64,000 bases of DNA from an uncultured Paracoccaceae bacterium (GCA_947492825.1 CANLNT010000002.1:62001-126000), one strand, 5' to 3'; shown: positions 1 through 8,860, numbered from the stretch's first letter. Notes: generated by a model from the letters alone, not told the origin. Numbers and translations are program-made.

Positions 1-701
1 TGGTCGAAATGGCGGAGCGCATTCTGCAACGTGTCGCAGCGCCTCAAACCTCCGCGTATTTCCGCGCCTTGCATCAAGCGCATGGCGTGGACATCCGCGA
101 AGGCGTTGGCCTGACCCGCCTGATTGGGACTGATGCACTGACCGGGGCAGAACTGTCAGACGGCACGATACTGGACCTCGACTTTGCCATCGTCGGCGTC
201 GGCATTAACCCTGCGGTCACACTGGCAGAGGCGGCTGGTCTGACCATTGACAACGGTATTGCTTGCGATGCGCATAGCCGCACCAGCGATCCGCATATCT
301 GGGCTGCGGGCGATTGTGCGTCCTGCTTGTTTGACGGCACGCGCGTGCGCGTTGAAAGCGTCGGCAACGCGATTGATCAGGCCGAGAATGCTGCGCTGAA
401 TATCCTTGGGCGCGCTGTCCCCTATCAGCCCAAACCGTGGTTCTGGTCGGATCAATACGACTGCAAGTTGCAGATTGCGGGGTTGAACGTCGGCTATTCG
501 GATGTCGTGGTGCGCAAGGGTGAGGCGGCGGGCAGTCAGAGCCATTGGTATTACAAGGGGGATCAGCTGATCGCCGTGGATGCCATGAACGATCCGCGCA
601 ACTACATGGTCGGCAAGCGCCTGATCGAAGGCGGTAGGTCGCCCGCGGCGTCGGTCATTGCCGACCCCGCCACTGATATGAAGGCGCTGTTGCGCGCGTG
701 A
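1..701 (+). CDS. NAD(P)H-dependent ferredoxin/rubredoxin reductase, C-terminal part (5' end outside window)
   Basis: The frame is open from the first base of the window, so the first ATG at 9 is internal and the N-terminal Rossmann region is missing. The visible part carries the second FAD-binding signature (IWAAGDCA, about residues 97-104 counted from base 9) and a C-terminal reductase domain with the WFWSDQYD segment typical of class I ferredoxin reductases (rhodocoxin/putidaredoxin reductase type). Such enzymes pass electrons from NAD(P)H through FAD to a small ferredoxin that serves a P450 or oxygenase. The partner is not visible. The stop overlaps the GTG of rsmD, so the two are probably cotranscribed. 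The subfamily is certain; the electron acceptor is unknown. Confidence 0.85.
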   Translation, partial: VEMAERILQRVAAPQTSAYFRALHQAHGVDIREGVGLTRLIGTDALTGAELSDGTILDLDFAIVGVGINPAVTLAEAAGLTIDNGIACDAHSRTSDPHIWAAGDCASCLFDGTRVRVESVGNAIDQAENAALNILGRAVPYQPKPWFWSDQYDCKLQIAGLNVGYSDVVVRKGEAAGSQSHWYYKGDQLIAVDAMNDPRNYMVGKRLIEGGRSPAASVIADPATDMKALLRA

Positions 702-1252
702 GGATCATCGCAGGCACACATCGCGGCACGGGGCTGACGCCTGTGGGCAAGGGCGACGCGGCGGCCCATTTGCGGCCCACAACGGATCGCGTCCGCGAGA
801 GCCTGTTCAACGTTTTGCAGGGTGGACGGTTTGGCGACCCGATCAGCGGCGCGCGTGTGCTTGATCTGTTTGCAGGCACTGGCGCGCTGGGTCTTGAGGC
901 GCTGTCGCGCGGGGCGGGGCATGTGACATTTGTGGATAACGGGCGCGCGGCGCAAAAGCTGATCCACGCCAATATCGCCAAGCTGCGCCGGGCGGATGCG
1001 TGCACGGTGTTAAGCGTCAGCGCCGATGGCCTGCCGCCCGCAGATGCGCCTTGTGATCTGATCTTTCTTGATCCGCCATATGGGCAAGACCTGGGGGCTA
1101 AGGCGCTGCTGACCGCGCGTGGTTGGATCGCCTCGGGCGCGTTGATTGTCTGGGAAGAGGCTTCGCCGCAGTTGGCCCCGAGAGGGTTCGAGATGCTGGA
1201 TCAGCGCCGCTATGGCGATACCCATATGACTTTCTTAAGGGCAGAAACATGA
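698..1252 (+). CDS. rsmD: 16S rRNA (guanine(966)-N(2))-methyltransferase RsmD
   Basis: The 184-residue protein is of normal RsmD length. It opens with the IIAGTHRGT segment typical of the family, has the SAM-binding motif LDLFAGTGALGLEAL near residues 53-67, and the catalytic DPPYG motif near residue 125. It methylates N2 of G966 in the small-subunit rRNA during 30S assembly. The GTG start overlaps the preceding stop (GTGA), and its own stop overlaps the ATG of the next gene, indicating translational coupling of three genes. Confidence 0.93.
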   Translation: MRIIAGTHRGTGLTPVGKGDAAAHLRPTTDRVRESLFNVLQGGRFGDPISGARVLDLFAGTGALGLEALSRGAGHVTFVDNGRAAQKLIHANIAKLRRADACTVLSVSADGLPPADAPCDLIFLDPPYGQDLGAKALLTARGWIASGALIVWEEASPQLAPRGFEMLDQRRYGDTHMTFLRAET

Positions 1253-1890
1253 CCCCGAAACTGGTGATTTTTGACTGCGACGGTGTGCTTGTGGACACAG
1301 AGCCGGTAACAGATCGCATCTTGTCGGATGAGTTGCAGCAACGCGGATTGGATGTGGCCGCATCGGATGTTCACAAGCTGTTTGCGGGCGGCACGATGCA
1401 GGGTGTCATGGACACCGCCATTCAGATGGGTGCCGATTTACCGGGCGACTGGCTGGATCACGTCTATGACCGGGTCTTTGCTGCGCTGCGGGAAGGCGTG
1501 CCGGTGATCCCCGGTGTGATCGACCTGCTGGACCTGCTAGAGGCGCGCGGGATCGCTGTCGCTGTCGCCTCGAACGGACCAATGGCCAAGATGGAGATCT
1601 CTTTGGGGCCGTCAGGCCTGTGGGACCGGCTGCATGGCCGCATCTACAGCCGCGAACAGCACGAGGCGAAGCCAAAGCCGGGCATGCTGCTGCATGCAAT
1701 GCGGGTTGTCGGCGCGGACCCGGCGCAGACCGTGATGATCGACGACATGCCCGCCGGGTGGCTGGCAGCGCAGGCCGCAAAGGTCCGCGCGCTGGCCTAT
1801 GTGGCGGATGGCGGGCTGGCGCGGGCCAAGGGCGAAGTCACCGGGTTCACGGACATGGCACAGGTGCCGGGGTTGATCGGGTTGGACTGA
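1249..1890 (+). CDS. HAD-superfamily phosphatase, subfamily IA (phosphoglycolate phosphatase-like)
   Basis: The 213-residue protein starts at the ATG that overlaps the rsmD stop. It has HAD motif I (FDCDGVLVDTE, residues 7-17), motif II (VASNG), a lysine motif (EAKPKPG) and acidic motif IV (MIDDMPAG). The small alpha-helical cap after motif I is that of beta-phosphoglucomutase/phosphoglycolate phosphatase relatives. It hydrolyses a phosphate ester via an aspartyl-phosphate; the substrate cannot be read from the sequence. A longer frame extends upstream through rsmD, but that extension has no homology-like features. Confidence 0.88.
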   Translation: MTPKLVIFDCDGVLVDTEPVTDRILSDELQQRGLDVAASDVHKLFAGGTMQGVMDTAIQMGADLPGDWLDHVYDRVFAALREGVPVIPGVIDLLDLLEARGIAVAVASNGPMAKMEISLGPSGLWDRLHGRIYSREQHEAKPKPGMLLHAMRVVGADPAQTVMIDDMPAGWLAAQAAKVRALAYVADGGLARAKGEVTGFTDMAQVPGLIGLD

Positions 1891-1908
1891 CAGCGCTAGG
1901 CTGATCCC

Positions 1909-2154
1909 ATGACCGATGCCAGCCTGCAGGGCCCCTGGGCCAAACCCAAAGCAGAAACAGAAACGGTGCATCTGCCCGCGCCGGTTGCCTTTGATGCGCC
2001 GGTCTTGATTGGCGATTGCAGCACGCCATTGGCGGGCGAGACGCTGTTGTCACTGCTGTGGAAACGTCTGGATGGCACAAACGAAGAGGGCCGCGATGAA
2101 CGCGGCCCCTCCGACAGGTCACTGGTTACGCGGCAAAACAAGCCTACTCGTTAA
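1909..2154 (+). CDS. doubtful small ORF (81 codons)
   Basis: An ATG 18 bases after the HAD stop opens an 81-codon frame that I do not recognise. It lacks a clear ribosome binding site and runs straight through the hairpin at 2088-2108 that terminates the opposite dctP gene. The C-terminal third is therefore unlikely to be under protein-coding selection. It may be a decayed or spurious frame. Confidence 0.2.
   Translation: MTDASLQGPWAKPKAETETVHLPAPVAFDAPVLIGDCSTPLAGETLLSLLWKRLDGTNEEGRDERGPSDRSLVTRQNKPTR
2088..2108 (-). terminator. intrinsic terminator of the dctP-like gene
   Basis: An 8-bp perfect GC stem (GGGCCGCG / CGCGGCCC) with a five-base loop lies about 35 bases past the dctP stop. Read on the minus strand it is followed by a pyrimidine-rich tail (CTCTTCGTTTG). 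Confidence 0.7.
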
Positions 2155-3196
2155 CAAACGTTCCTGCCGTGTTCAGATGGGCGGCCACGGCGGTCTGCGC
2201 ACGTTCAACCAATGCGGCACCGTCAAAGCCCTTGGCGTCCATCTCGGCAATCCATTCGGCAGTGACCTCTGCCCCCAACGCCTTGATAGCGTCGGTTTGG
2301 TCAGCGCTGATTTCGGCAATGGCATTGCCATCCGCGGCCATCGCCTCGCGGCCTACCACGTCGCCCAGATCATGGGCACGCCCAGCCCAGCGGCTGGCCA
2401 TCATGCCGGAATTGGCATCAATCACCGCCTTGAGGTCATCAGGCAGCGCGGCATAGCTGTCCTTGTTCATCGCCCAGATGAAATAGAGGTTATACAGCGC
2501 GCGATCGCCTGCCACATCCGTGTGACTATCCGTCAATTCGTTCAGCTTCAGCGAGGGCGACATTTCCCAGGTGATGACACCACCGTCCACGACACCTTTT
2601 GACAGCGCCTCTGGAAAGGCGGGCACGGGCATGCCCACGGGGTTGGCACCAAGTTTGTCCAGCAGCAAAGTCGCCGGGCGCGATGGGCCGCGCAGGTTCA
2701 GACCGGCGAAATCTGCAACCTCTGCAATCGGATCGCCCTTTTTGTGCACGATGCCGGGGCCGTGCATGTGGGCGGCGATCAAGTGGATGTCAGCAAAATC
2801 ATCCATCAGATAGTCTTGCGTAAATTCCCACGCGGCAGCCGATGCTTCTTCGCCGGATTTGGTCGTCAGGAACGGCAGTTCCATTGCCTCAGCCTCAGGA
2901 AAGCGGTTGGGCTGATAGGCCGGTATCACCCAGCCGCCGTCAATCACGCCGTCAGCGATCAGGTCGTATTGGCTGGGCGCGGCACCGCCCAATTGCATGA
3001 AGGGATAAAGTTCAACCTTGATGCGGCCATTTGATTGTTCTTCGATCGCATCGGCCCAGGGCTGCATGAAATATGTCGGGTTGGCGCTGGCAGGCGAGAC
3101 GAAGTGCTGAAAGCGCAGCGTAACCTCTTGCGCGGCAAGCGGCGCTGCGGACAAAGCGAGGGTGGCCGCAAGGACGGCCGAAAAACGGGTCTGCAT
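2144..3196 (-). CDS. TRAP transporter periplasmic solute-binding protein (DctP family)
   Basis: About 350 residues. The chosen ATG at 3196 has AAAGG nine bases upstream and begins directly with a Sec signal peptide (MQTRFSAVLAATLALSAAPLAAQ). The mature part has DctP-family features: the early LRFQHFVSP strand, NGRIKVELYPFMQLGG, and the central LRGPSRPATLLLDKLGANPVGMP segment holding the conserved arginine that binds substrate carboxylates. It would deliver an organic acid to a DctQM permease in the inner membrane. No small or large permease subunit is encoded nearby, so it is an orphan binding protein here. A start nine bases further upstream (3205) is possible. Confidence 0.9.
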   Translation of the reverse strand: MQTRFSAVLAATLALSAAPLAAQEVTLRFQHFVSPASANPTYFMQPWADAIEEQSNGRIKVELYPFMQLGGAAPSQYDLIADGVIDGGWVIPAYQPNRFPEAEAMELPFLTTKSGEEASAAAWEFTQDYLMDDFADIHLIAAHMHGPGIVHKKGDPIAEVADFAGLNLRGPSRPATLLLDKLGANPVGMPVPAFPEALSKGVVDGGVITWEMSPSLKLNELTDSHTDVAGDRALYNLYFIWAMNKDSYAALPDDLKAVIDANSGMMASRWAGRAHDLGDVVGREAMAADGNAIAEISADQTDAIKALGAEVTAEWIAEMDAKGFDGAALVERAQTAVAAHLNTAGTFVNE

Positions 3197-3334
3197 AGGG
3201 TGCATCCTTTGATGTCGTGGTATTGGGAGTGGCGTCACCGCTAGCGACAAGGCTCATATAGGCCCCAAACCCGCCAGTTGCAAGTCATTCGCAAGAGGGG
3301 AAAAGGCCAGACCCTTTCCCATGCAAATCAGAAA

Positions 3335-4141
3335 TCAATAAGTGGGGTGAAACTTGTCAGCGGGGGAAAGTGTAAAGATTTCAGCACCTTGCGCCGTCAC
3401 ACCAACAGAATGTTCGAACTGCGCAGACAGCGATTTATCCCGTGTCACCGCGGTCCAATCATCGGCCAGAACCTTAGTTTCAGGGCGACCAAGGTTAATC
3501 ATCGGCTCGATGGTAAAGAACATGCCCTCTTCCAACACCGCACCGGTACCGGGGCGGCCATAGTGCAGCACATTGGGTGGGGCGTGAAACACACGGCCCA
3601 GCCCGTGGCCGCAGAAATCACGTACAACGGACATGCGGTGGCCTTCGGCGTATTGCTGGATGGCATAGCCGATGTCGCCAAAGGTATTGCCGGGTTTGAC
3701 TGCTTCGATCCCCTTCATCAGGGCATCATGGGTGACCTGGATCAAACGTTCTGCCTTGCGGCTGAGGTTGCCTGCAACATACATGCGGCTGGTGTCGCCA
3801 AACCAGCCATCCACGATCACGGTAACGTCGATATTCAGGATATCGCCGTCTTTGAGAACTTTGTCGCCGGGGATGCCATGGCAGACCACATGATTGACGC
3901 TGATGCAGCTGGCGTGCTGATACCCCTTGTAGCCAATAGTGGCCGATGTCGCACCCGCCGCATTGACCCAATCTGTAATCAGCTGGTCAAGAACACCGGT
4001 TGTCTGGCCGGGAAAGACGTGTTCCGCGATGTCGTCCAGAATCTGCGCCGCCAGACGGCCTGCCTTGTTCATGCCCGCGAAATCGCCCGGCTCGTAAAGA
4101 CGGATGCCATCCTTGGTCAGTCGGCTGGTATTGGTGGTCAC
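3335..4141 (-). CDS. map: methionine aminopeptidase, type I
   Basis: The 268-residue protein removes initiator methionine from nascent proteins. All metal ligands of type I MetAPs are present in order: the two aspartates (NIDVTVIVDGWFGDTS), the histidine in GHGLGRVFH, and glutamates in FTIEPM and FEHSVGV. The substrate histidine is in CHGIPGDK. The start is GTG with AAGGG upstream. It lies 60 bases downstream of sfsA in the same direction. The dctP-like gene follows 138 bases later and may be a separate unit. Confidence 0.95.
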   Translation of the reverse strand: MTTNTSRLTKDGIRLYEPGDFAGMNKAGRLAAQILDDIAEHVFPGQTTGVLDQLITDWVNAAGATSATIGYKGYQHASCISVNHVVCHGIPGDKVLKDGDILNIDVTVIVDGWFGDTSRMYVAGNLSRKAERLIQVTHDALMKGIEAVKPGNTFGDIGYAIQQYAEGHRMSVVRDFCGHGLGRVFHAPPNVLHYGRPGTGAVLEEGMFFTIEPMINLGRPETKVLADDWTAVTRDKSLSAQFEHSVGVTAQGAEIFTLSPADKFHPTY

Positions 4142-4201
4142 GGTGTCTACCCTTTTTGCGTGAACACCACATAGGCGATCTATGCGCCCCTTGCCAGAGG
4201 G

Positions 4202-4903
4202 TCAGGCGGGCGGTGTGAAAGGAATGGGGGATCCCAGTGAAATCCCCAGAGGCGAGATCGCGCAGGACAGCGCGATCACCTCGACCCCTTTTGCCGCCTG
4301 AAACGCCGACGCATAGGCCGGATCAAGGTCAGCGGCGAGTTGCATCAGTTCGCAATCGGTGCGTTGCACCAGATACAGCATCACCGCACGATGCCCATTT
4401 GCAGCTACTTGGGCCAGTTCGTTCAGATGTTTGGCCCCGCGCGCTGTCACGCTATCGGGAAACTCTGCCAGCCCCGGTGTGCGGCACAGCGTGACGCTCT
4501 TAACCTCGACATAGGTGTCGGGCCCGCCGCCCGTCAGCAGAAAGTCGATGCGGCTGTTGGTGCCGTACTTAACCTCTGGCCGGACAAGATCATAGCCGGA
4601 AAGGCCCGGTACCTGACCCGCCATCAGCGCGGCCTTGAGCACCCGGTTGGGCAGGCTGGTATCAACGCCGGTAAAGTGGCCGTTTTCATGATCGACCAGC
4701 CGCCAGCCGAATTTCAGCTTTTTCCGGGGATCATCATTAGGTTCCAGCCAGACCTTGGTACCCGGTTCAGCCAGCCCCATCATGCTGCCGGGGTTGGCGC
4801 AATGGGCGGTCACCTCTCGCCCGTCAGGCAAGATGACATCGGCCAGAAAGCGCTTGTAGCGGCGGATCAGACGGGCGGGGATCAGGGGCGTGGCAAAGTC
4901 CAT
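4202..4903 (-). CDS. sfsA: SfsA family DNA/RNA nuclease-like protein
   Basis: At 233 residues it matches the usual SfsA length. Signatures are LIRRYKRFLADV near the N-terminus (OB-like DNA-binding part), AHCANPGSMMG, the nuclease-like core RIDFLLT...YVEVKSVTL, and DSVTARGAKHL. SfsA was named for stimulation of maltose genes in E. coli; its biochemical role is unsettled. The ATG at 4903 was chosen because the family starts with the DFATPLIPARLIRRY segment; an upstream extension would overlap the divergent cinA-like promoter. Confidence 0.9.
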   Translation of the reverse strand: MDFATPLIPARLIRRYKRFLADVILPDGREVTAHCANPGSMMGLAEPGTKVWLEPNDDPRKKLKFGWRLVDHENGHFTGVDTSLPNRVLKAALMAGQVPGLSGYDLVRPEVKYGTNSRIDFLLTGGGPDTYVEVKSVTLCRTPGLAEFPDSVTARGAKHLNELAQVAANGHRAVMLYLVQRTDCELMQLAADLDPAYASAFQAAKGVEVIALSCAISPLGISLGSPIPFTPPA

Positions 4904-4944
4904 ATCCCGCGCTATACCCAACATGAACCGACAGGAGAACCCAG

Positions 4945-5667
4945 ATGCCCAACCCCACCGCCGCAATGTGCGTGATCGGCGACGAAATCCTGTCAGGCCG
5001 CACCCGCGACGCCAATATGCACCATCTGGCGGGCGTTCTGTCGGCGGCGGGCGTTGATCTCAAAGAGGTCCGCGTGGTCAGCGATGACGCGCCTGCGATC
5101 ATTGCCGCCGTCAAGGCACTGTCAACGGCCTATGATCACGTCTTTACCTCAGGCGGGATCGGGCCGACCCATGACGATATCACCGCCGATTGCATCGCGG
5201 CGGTGTTTGACGCGCGCATCGACGTGCGCGATGACGCCCGCGCGCTGTTGCAGGCACATTACGACCGGTCCGGGCAAGAGCTGAACGCAGCCCGCTTGCG
5301 CATGGCGCGCATTCCCGACGGGGCCATGCTGATCGACAACCCGGTCAGCACGGCACCGGGGTTCACATTGGGCAATGTGCATGTGATGGCCGGTGTTCCT
5401 TCGGTCTTTCGCGCAATGGTGGACAGTGTGATGGCGACCATTGGCGGTGGCGTGCCGTTGCAATCGGTGTCTGTGCGGGTAATGCGCGGCGAAGGCGATA
5501 TCGCCGGACCCTTGGGCGAAATTGACGCGCGCTTTGCCGCTGTTTCCGTAGGTTCCTATCCGTTTCAAAAGGACGGCATCTATGGGTCCAACATCGTGCT
5601 GCGCGGGCAGGACCCTGACCACTTGCAGGCGGCAGAGGCCGCGGTGCGCGCTGCATTTGACGCATGA
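4945..5667 (+). CDS. CinA N-terminal (molybdopterin-binding, MoaB/MogA-like) domain protein
   Basis: 240 residues comprising only the COG1058 part of CinA, without the PncC nicotinamide-deamidase domain. Visible features: IGDEILSGRTRDAN near residue 11, the molybdopterin-fold motif TSGGIGPTHDD near residue 68, and PGFTLGNVHVMAGVPSVF. Relatives hydrolyse ADP-ribose or related pyrophosphates; stand-alone forms are common in alphaproteobacteria. It is divergent from sfsA and its stop overlaps the next ATG, starting a four-gene run. Confidence 0.88.
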   Translation: MPNPTAAMCVIGDEILSGRTRDANMHHLAGVLSAAGVDLKEVRVVSDDAPAIIAAVKALSTAYDHVFTSGGIGPTHDDITADCIAAVFDARIDVRDDARALLQAHYDRSGQELNAARLRMARIPDGAMLIDNPVSTAPGFTLGNVHVMAGVPSVFRAMVDSVMATIGGGVPLQSVSVRVMRGEGDIAGPLGEIDARFAAVSVGSYPFQKDGIYGSNIVLRGQDPDHLQAAEAAVRAAFDA

Positions 5668-6401
5668 CGCTGCCGGATATTCACAGGCTTTATGACGTGG
5701 TGGCGGCCACCTGGCCCGCCGCCAATGTCGCGCCGCACGGCCCCTGGCAGGTTCGCACCGGCAAGGGCGGCGGCAGCCGAGTCAGCGCCGCCACGGCCAG
5801 CGGTCCGATCACCCGCGCGAACCTCGCCCAAGCCGAAGCGGCCATGCGCGCGCTTTCGCAGACCCCGCTGTTCATGATCCGTGAAGGCGAGGATGCGCTG
5901 GACGCATTGCTGGCCGATGCGGGATACGTGGTCAAAGACCCCTCCGTGCTTTACGCAGCCCCCGCCGCCGCCATCGCGACCGAGCGCCCGCCGCCGGTGA
6001 CCGCCTTCACCGTCTGGCCACCGCTTGCGGTGCAGCGGGACATCTGGGCCGCCGGGGGCATCGGTGACGGACGATTGGCAGTCATATCCCGCGCGCCACA
6101 GCCCAAGACCTCGTTTCTGGGGCGCATCAATGACCGCCCGGCCGCCGCCGTGTTTGTCGGCGCGGATGGCGATTGCGCGATGATCCACGCGCTGGAGGTG
6201 GCCGTGGCCCATCGCAAACAAGGTCTGGCCCGGCATCTGACCCGTGCCGCTGCCTTTTGGGCGCTGGAACAGGGCTGCCCCTTCCTGACGCTGGTCACAA
6301 CGCAGGCCAATGCAGCGGCCAATCACCTGTATTCTTCGCTTGGGATGACGCTTGTGGGGCGCTATCACTACCGCACGTTGCCAAAGGACGATGCCAAGTG
6401 A
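5664..6401 (+). CDS. GNAT family N-acetyltransferase
   Basis: 245 residues, coupled to the preceding gene by an ATGA overlap. The C-terminal half has the acetyl-CoA pyrophosphate loop (HRKQGLARHL, about residues 183-192) and the later VTTQANAAANHLYSSLGM segment typical of GNAT strand 5/helix 4. The first about 100 residues form an additional, degenerate GNAT-like half, suggesting a double-domain protein. The substrate is unknown. Confidence 0.82.
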   Translation: MTLPDIHRLYDVVAATWPAANVAPHGPWQVRTGKGGGSRVSAATASGPITRANLAQAEAAMRALSQTPLFMIREGEDALDALLADAGYVVKDPSVLYAAPAAAIATERPPPVTAFTVWPPLAVQRDIWAAGGIGDGRLAVISRAPQPKTSFLGRINDRPAAAVFVGADGDCAMIHALEVAVAHRKQGLARHLTRAAAFWALEQGCPFLTLVTTQANAAANHLYSSLGMTLVGRYHYRTLPKDDAK

Positions 6402-6964
6402 CCGACAAACCCACCGCCCTTGACCTGCCAATGGTCGACCCGCTGCCGCCGGAGACGCAGAAGTATTTTGACGTTTGTCAGGACAAGCTGGGCATGGTGC
6501 CCAATGTGTTGCAGGCCTATGCCTTTGACATCGACAAGCTGAATACCTTCACGGCGATGTATAACGATCTGATGCTGGCCGACAGCGGGCTGAGCAAGCT
6601 GGAACGCGAGATGATCGCGGTTGTCGTGTCGTCCATCAACAAGTGCTATTATTGCCTGACAGCCCACGGTGCCGCCGTGCGCGCGCTGTCAGGTGATCCG
6701 ATGCTGGGCGAGGCGCTGGTGATGAACTGGCGCGCCGCAAGGCTGGATGCCCGGCAATCCGCCATGTGTTTGTTCGCAGAACAGATGACCCGCGCCAGCG
6801 CCGAAATTGTCGAGGCCGACCGTCAGGCCCTGCGCGACGCAGGCTTTAGCGACCGGGACATCTGGGACATCGCGGGGGTTGCAGGGTTTTTCAACATGAC
6901 GAACCGGGTCGCCTCTGCCACGGATATGCGACCCAACGACGGCTATCACGCTCAGGCGCGATGA
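6398..6964 (+). CDS. AhpD-like peroxidase-related protein
   Basis: 188 residues from the GTG that overlaps the preceding stop (GTGA). It has the carboxymuconolactone decarboxylase/AhpD fold signature: LEREMIAVVVSSINKCYYC followed by a histidine three residues on (CYYCLTAH), i.e. the E..CxxC..H redox centre. It belongs to the uncharacterised peroxidase-related type, which may reduce peroxides through the CxxC pair. A longer in-frame start at 6173 lies inside the GNAT gene and was rejected. Confidence 0.87.
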   Translation: MTDKPTALDLPMVDPLPPETQKYFDVCQDKLGMVPNVLQAYAFDIDKLNTFTAMYNDLMLADSGLSKLEREMIAVVVSSINKCYYCLTAHGAAVRALSGDPMLGEALVMNWRAARLDARQSAMCLFAEQMTRASAEIVEADRQALRDAGFSDRDIWDIAGVAGFFNMTNRVASATDMRPNDGYHAQAR

Positions 6965-7884
6965 TCCTGCGTCTGGCCATCCTTTCTGCGTTCGCCGCAG
7001 GGCCACTTGTGGCACAGGATTTGTCGTTTCCGGCGAATGCCACCCTGACGGCAGAGGTGGTCAGCACCGACAGCAGCTATGATTTGCCGGATGGCGCCTG
7101 GGCCGATGGCGTCCTGCCCACCACGCGCATCGAAGGCGATATGACCCAGCAGGCCTGGCGCATCGACGCCACCGGCCTGAGCAGCCTGCAATTGCTGCGC
7201 CCCCTGCGAGAGCAGCTGTCAAACGCAGGGTATCGCGTCAGCTTCGAATGCGAGACGAACGCCTGCGGCGGTTTCGACTTTCGCTTTGCCACGCCGGTGC
7301 TTCTGCCGCCTGCGATGACTGTCAATCTGGGGGACTTCCGGTTCCTGTCAGCGACGGGCCCGGACGGTGCAGTCAGCCTTTTGTCCAGCGTGACGGCGGA
7401 TGCGGGGTTTGTGCAGGTTACGCTGGTCGGCCCGCGCGAAACCACGCCTCAGGTGCAGGCCGATGCGCCCCGCCTCAGTACCCGCACGGTACAGGCGCAA
7501 TCGGCCAATCTGGAAACCGCGCTTGAAGAGGCCGGGCGCTTTGTGCTGCCCGGATTGGCCTTTGCCACCGGTTCCGCCCAGCTTGAGGCGGGCGACGTGC
7601 CGGTGCTGGATACGCTGGCGGCCTATCTGACCGATAATCCCGACCGCACGGTCGCACTTGTCGGCCACACGGACAGCGCGGGGTCGCTGGATGGCAATAT
7701 TGCCCTGTCACGCCGTCGCGCAGGCGCTGTGCTGGAACGGTTGGTGGCGGACTACGGCGTGCCGCGCCGCCAACTTGAGGCGCAGGGCATGGGATATCTC
7801 GCCCCGTTGGCCAGCAACCTGACCGAGGATGGCCGCGCGCTGAATCGGCGGGTTGAGGTCATCATCACCTCGACCAGCGAATAA
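6961..7884 (+). CDS. OmpA-family outer-membrane/periplasmic protein
   Basis: 307 residues with a short signal peptide (MILRLAILSAFAAGPLVAQ). The N-terminal about 190 residues are an unknown beta-rich domain with a likely disulphide (CETNAC). The C-terminal about 110 residues are an OmpA/MotB peptidoglycan-binding domain: FATGSAQLEAGD, VGHTDSAGS, NIALSRRRAGAV, LNRRVEVII. It therefore anchors to cell-wall peptidoglycan. It is last in the cinA-like/GNAT/AhpD-like/OmpA run, coupled by an ATGA overlap. Confidence 0.9.
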   Translation: MILRLAILSAFAAGPLVAQDLSFPANATLTAEVVSTDSSYDLPDGAWADGVLPTTRIEGDMTQQAWRIDATGLSSLQLLRPLREQLSNAGYRVSFECETNACGGFDFRFATPVLLPPAMTVNLGDFRFLSATGPDGAVSLLSSVTADAGFVQVTLVGPRETTPQVQADAPRLSTRTVQAQSANLETALEEAGRFVLPGLAFATGSAQLEAGDVPVLDTLAAYLTDNPDRTVALVGHTDSAGSLDGNIALSRRRAGAVLERLVADYGVPRRQLEAQGMGYLAPLASNLTEDGRALNRRVEVIITSTSE

Positions 7885-7888
7885 AAAA

Positions 7889-7908
7889 GCGGCCCCCGAA
7901 GGGACCGC
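7889..7908 (-). terminator. intrinsic terminator of the LysR gene with a UUCG loop
   Basis: On the minus strand GCGGTCCC-TTCG-GGGGCCGC forms an 8-bp stem (one wobble) closed by a C(UUCG)G tetraloop, then six T. The T run overlaps the stop codon of the converging OmpA-like gene. Read on the plus strand it lacks a T run. Confidence 0.85.
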
Positions 7909-7944
7909 ATAAAGTCGGGTGTCTTCACACCTCGGGAAACTGGA

Positions 7945-8850
7945 TTACCAAGCGTCCGGGCCCTTTTCGGCAAAGGCATGGACCAGAAAATCAATGAAGG
8001 CGCGGACCTTGGGCTGGGTAAAGCGGCCCGGCGGATAGACCGCATAGATGCCTTGGGTTTCGACCGGCAGATCGGGGATCGCCTCTTCAACAAGGCCCTG
8101 TTTCAGCGCGTCGGCATAAAGGAAGCTGGGCAGATAGGCGATGCCAAGACCGCCGATGCAGGCATTCAGCAGCGATTGACCATCATTCACAGTCAGCCAG
8201 CCAGCGGTACGGACCTGACGACGCTCGCCCGAAGGTGCGGTCAGCTTCCAGACGGCGGAATTGGCCTGGTTGGAATAGTGCAGCAGCTTGTGTTCGTTCA
8301 GATCGTCGATCTTTTCGGGACGGCCGTATTGCTTGAAGTAGTCCGGGCTGGCGATCATGCGACGGGTGGTGTCGGTTAGTTTGCGGGCGCGCAGGGTGCT
8401 GTCTTCCAGCTCTCCGATCCGCACGGCCATGTCGAAGCCTTCGGAAATCAATTCCACATAGCGGTTGTTCAGCACCATGTTCACAGTGATATCGGGGAAT
8501 TCTGCAAGGAAATCGCCCAGCACAGGCGACAGGTGGTTCACACCAAAGTCGGTCGCCACCGAGATACGCAGCAAACCGGAGGGTGCAGATTGCATGGACG
8601 TGACAAGCGCATCTGCCTCTCCTGCGTCGTTCAGCACCCGGCGTGCGCGGTCGTAATAGGCCAAGCCAATCTCGGTCGGGGACACCCGGCGCGTGGTGCG
8701 GTTCAGCAGTCTTGCGCCCAACCGCGCCTCAAGCGAGGAGACGTGCTTGGAGACGGCGGATTTTGAAATCCCCATCTTTTTTGCTGCATCGGTAAAGCCG
8801 CCCTGATCCACTACGGTGGCAAAGGCTTCCATTTCAGTCAGGCGATCCAT
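7945..8850 (-). CDS. LysR-family transcriptional regulator
   Basis: 301 residues. The N-terminal winged helix-turn-helix (about residues 3-62; FATVVDQGGFTDAAKKMGISKSAVSKHVSSLE) is followed by a type 2 periplasmic-binding-protein-like effector domain. It belongs to the CrgA/AaeR-like subgroup by the RLLNRTTRRVSPTEIG segment. The ATG at 8850 has AAGGAAACGG in front, and a perfect LTTR palindrome lies 11 bases upstream, which supports this start and autoregulation. It sits downstream of fadH in the same direction but has its own operator. Effector and targets are unknown. Confidence 0.9.
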   Translation of the reverse strand: MDRLTEMEAFATVVDQGGFTDAAKKMGISKSAVSKHVSSLEARLGARLLNRTTRRVSPTEIGLAYYDRARRVLNDAGEADALVTSMQSAPSGLLRISVATDFGVNHLSPVLGDFLAEFPDITVNMVLNNRYVELISEGFDMAVRIGELEDSTLRARKLTDTTRRMIASPDYFKQYGRPEKIDDLNEHKLLHYSNQANSAVWKLTAPSGERRQVRTAGWLTVNDGQSLLNACIGGLGIAYLPSFLYADALKQGLVEEAIPDLPVETQGIYAVYPPGRFTQPKVRAFIDFLVHAFAEKGPDAW

Positions 8851-8860
8851 ACCGTTTCCT

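Noticed and set aside
3296-3330. imperfect hairpin with A/T-rich arms after map
   Set aside because: The stem has a bulge and no clear T run; too weak to call a terminator.
3278-4174. 298-codon frame opposite map
   Set aside because: Antisense shadow of a clear methionine aminopeptidase gene.
6173-6397. 75-residue N-terminal extension of the AhpD-like protein
   Set aside because: The GTG at 6398 overlaps the preceding stop and gives the family length; the extension lies in the GNAT gene.
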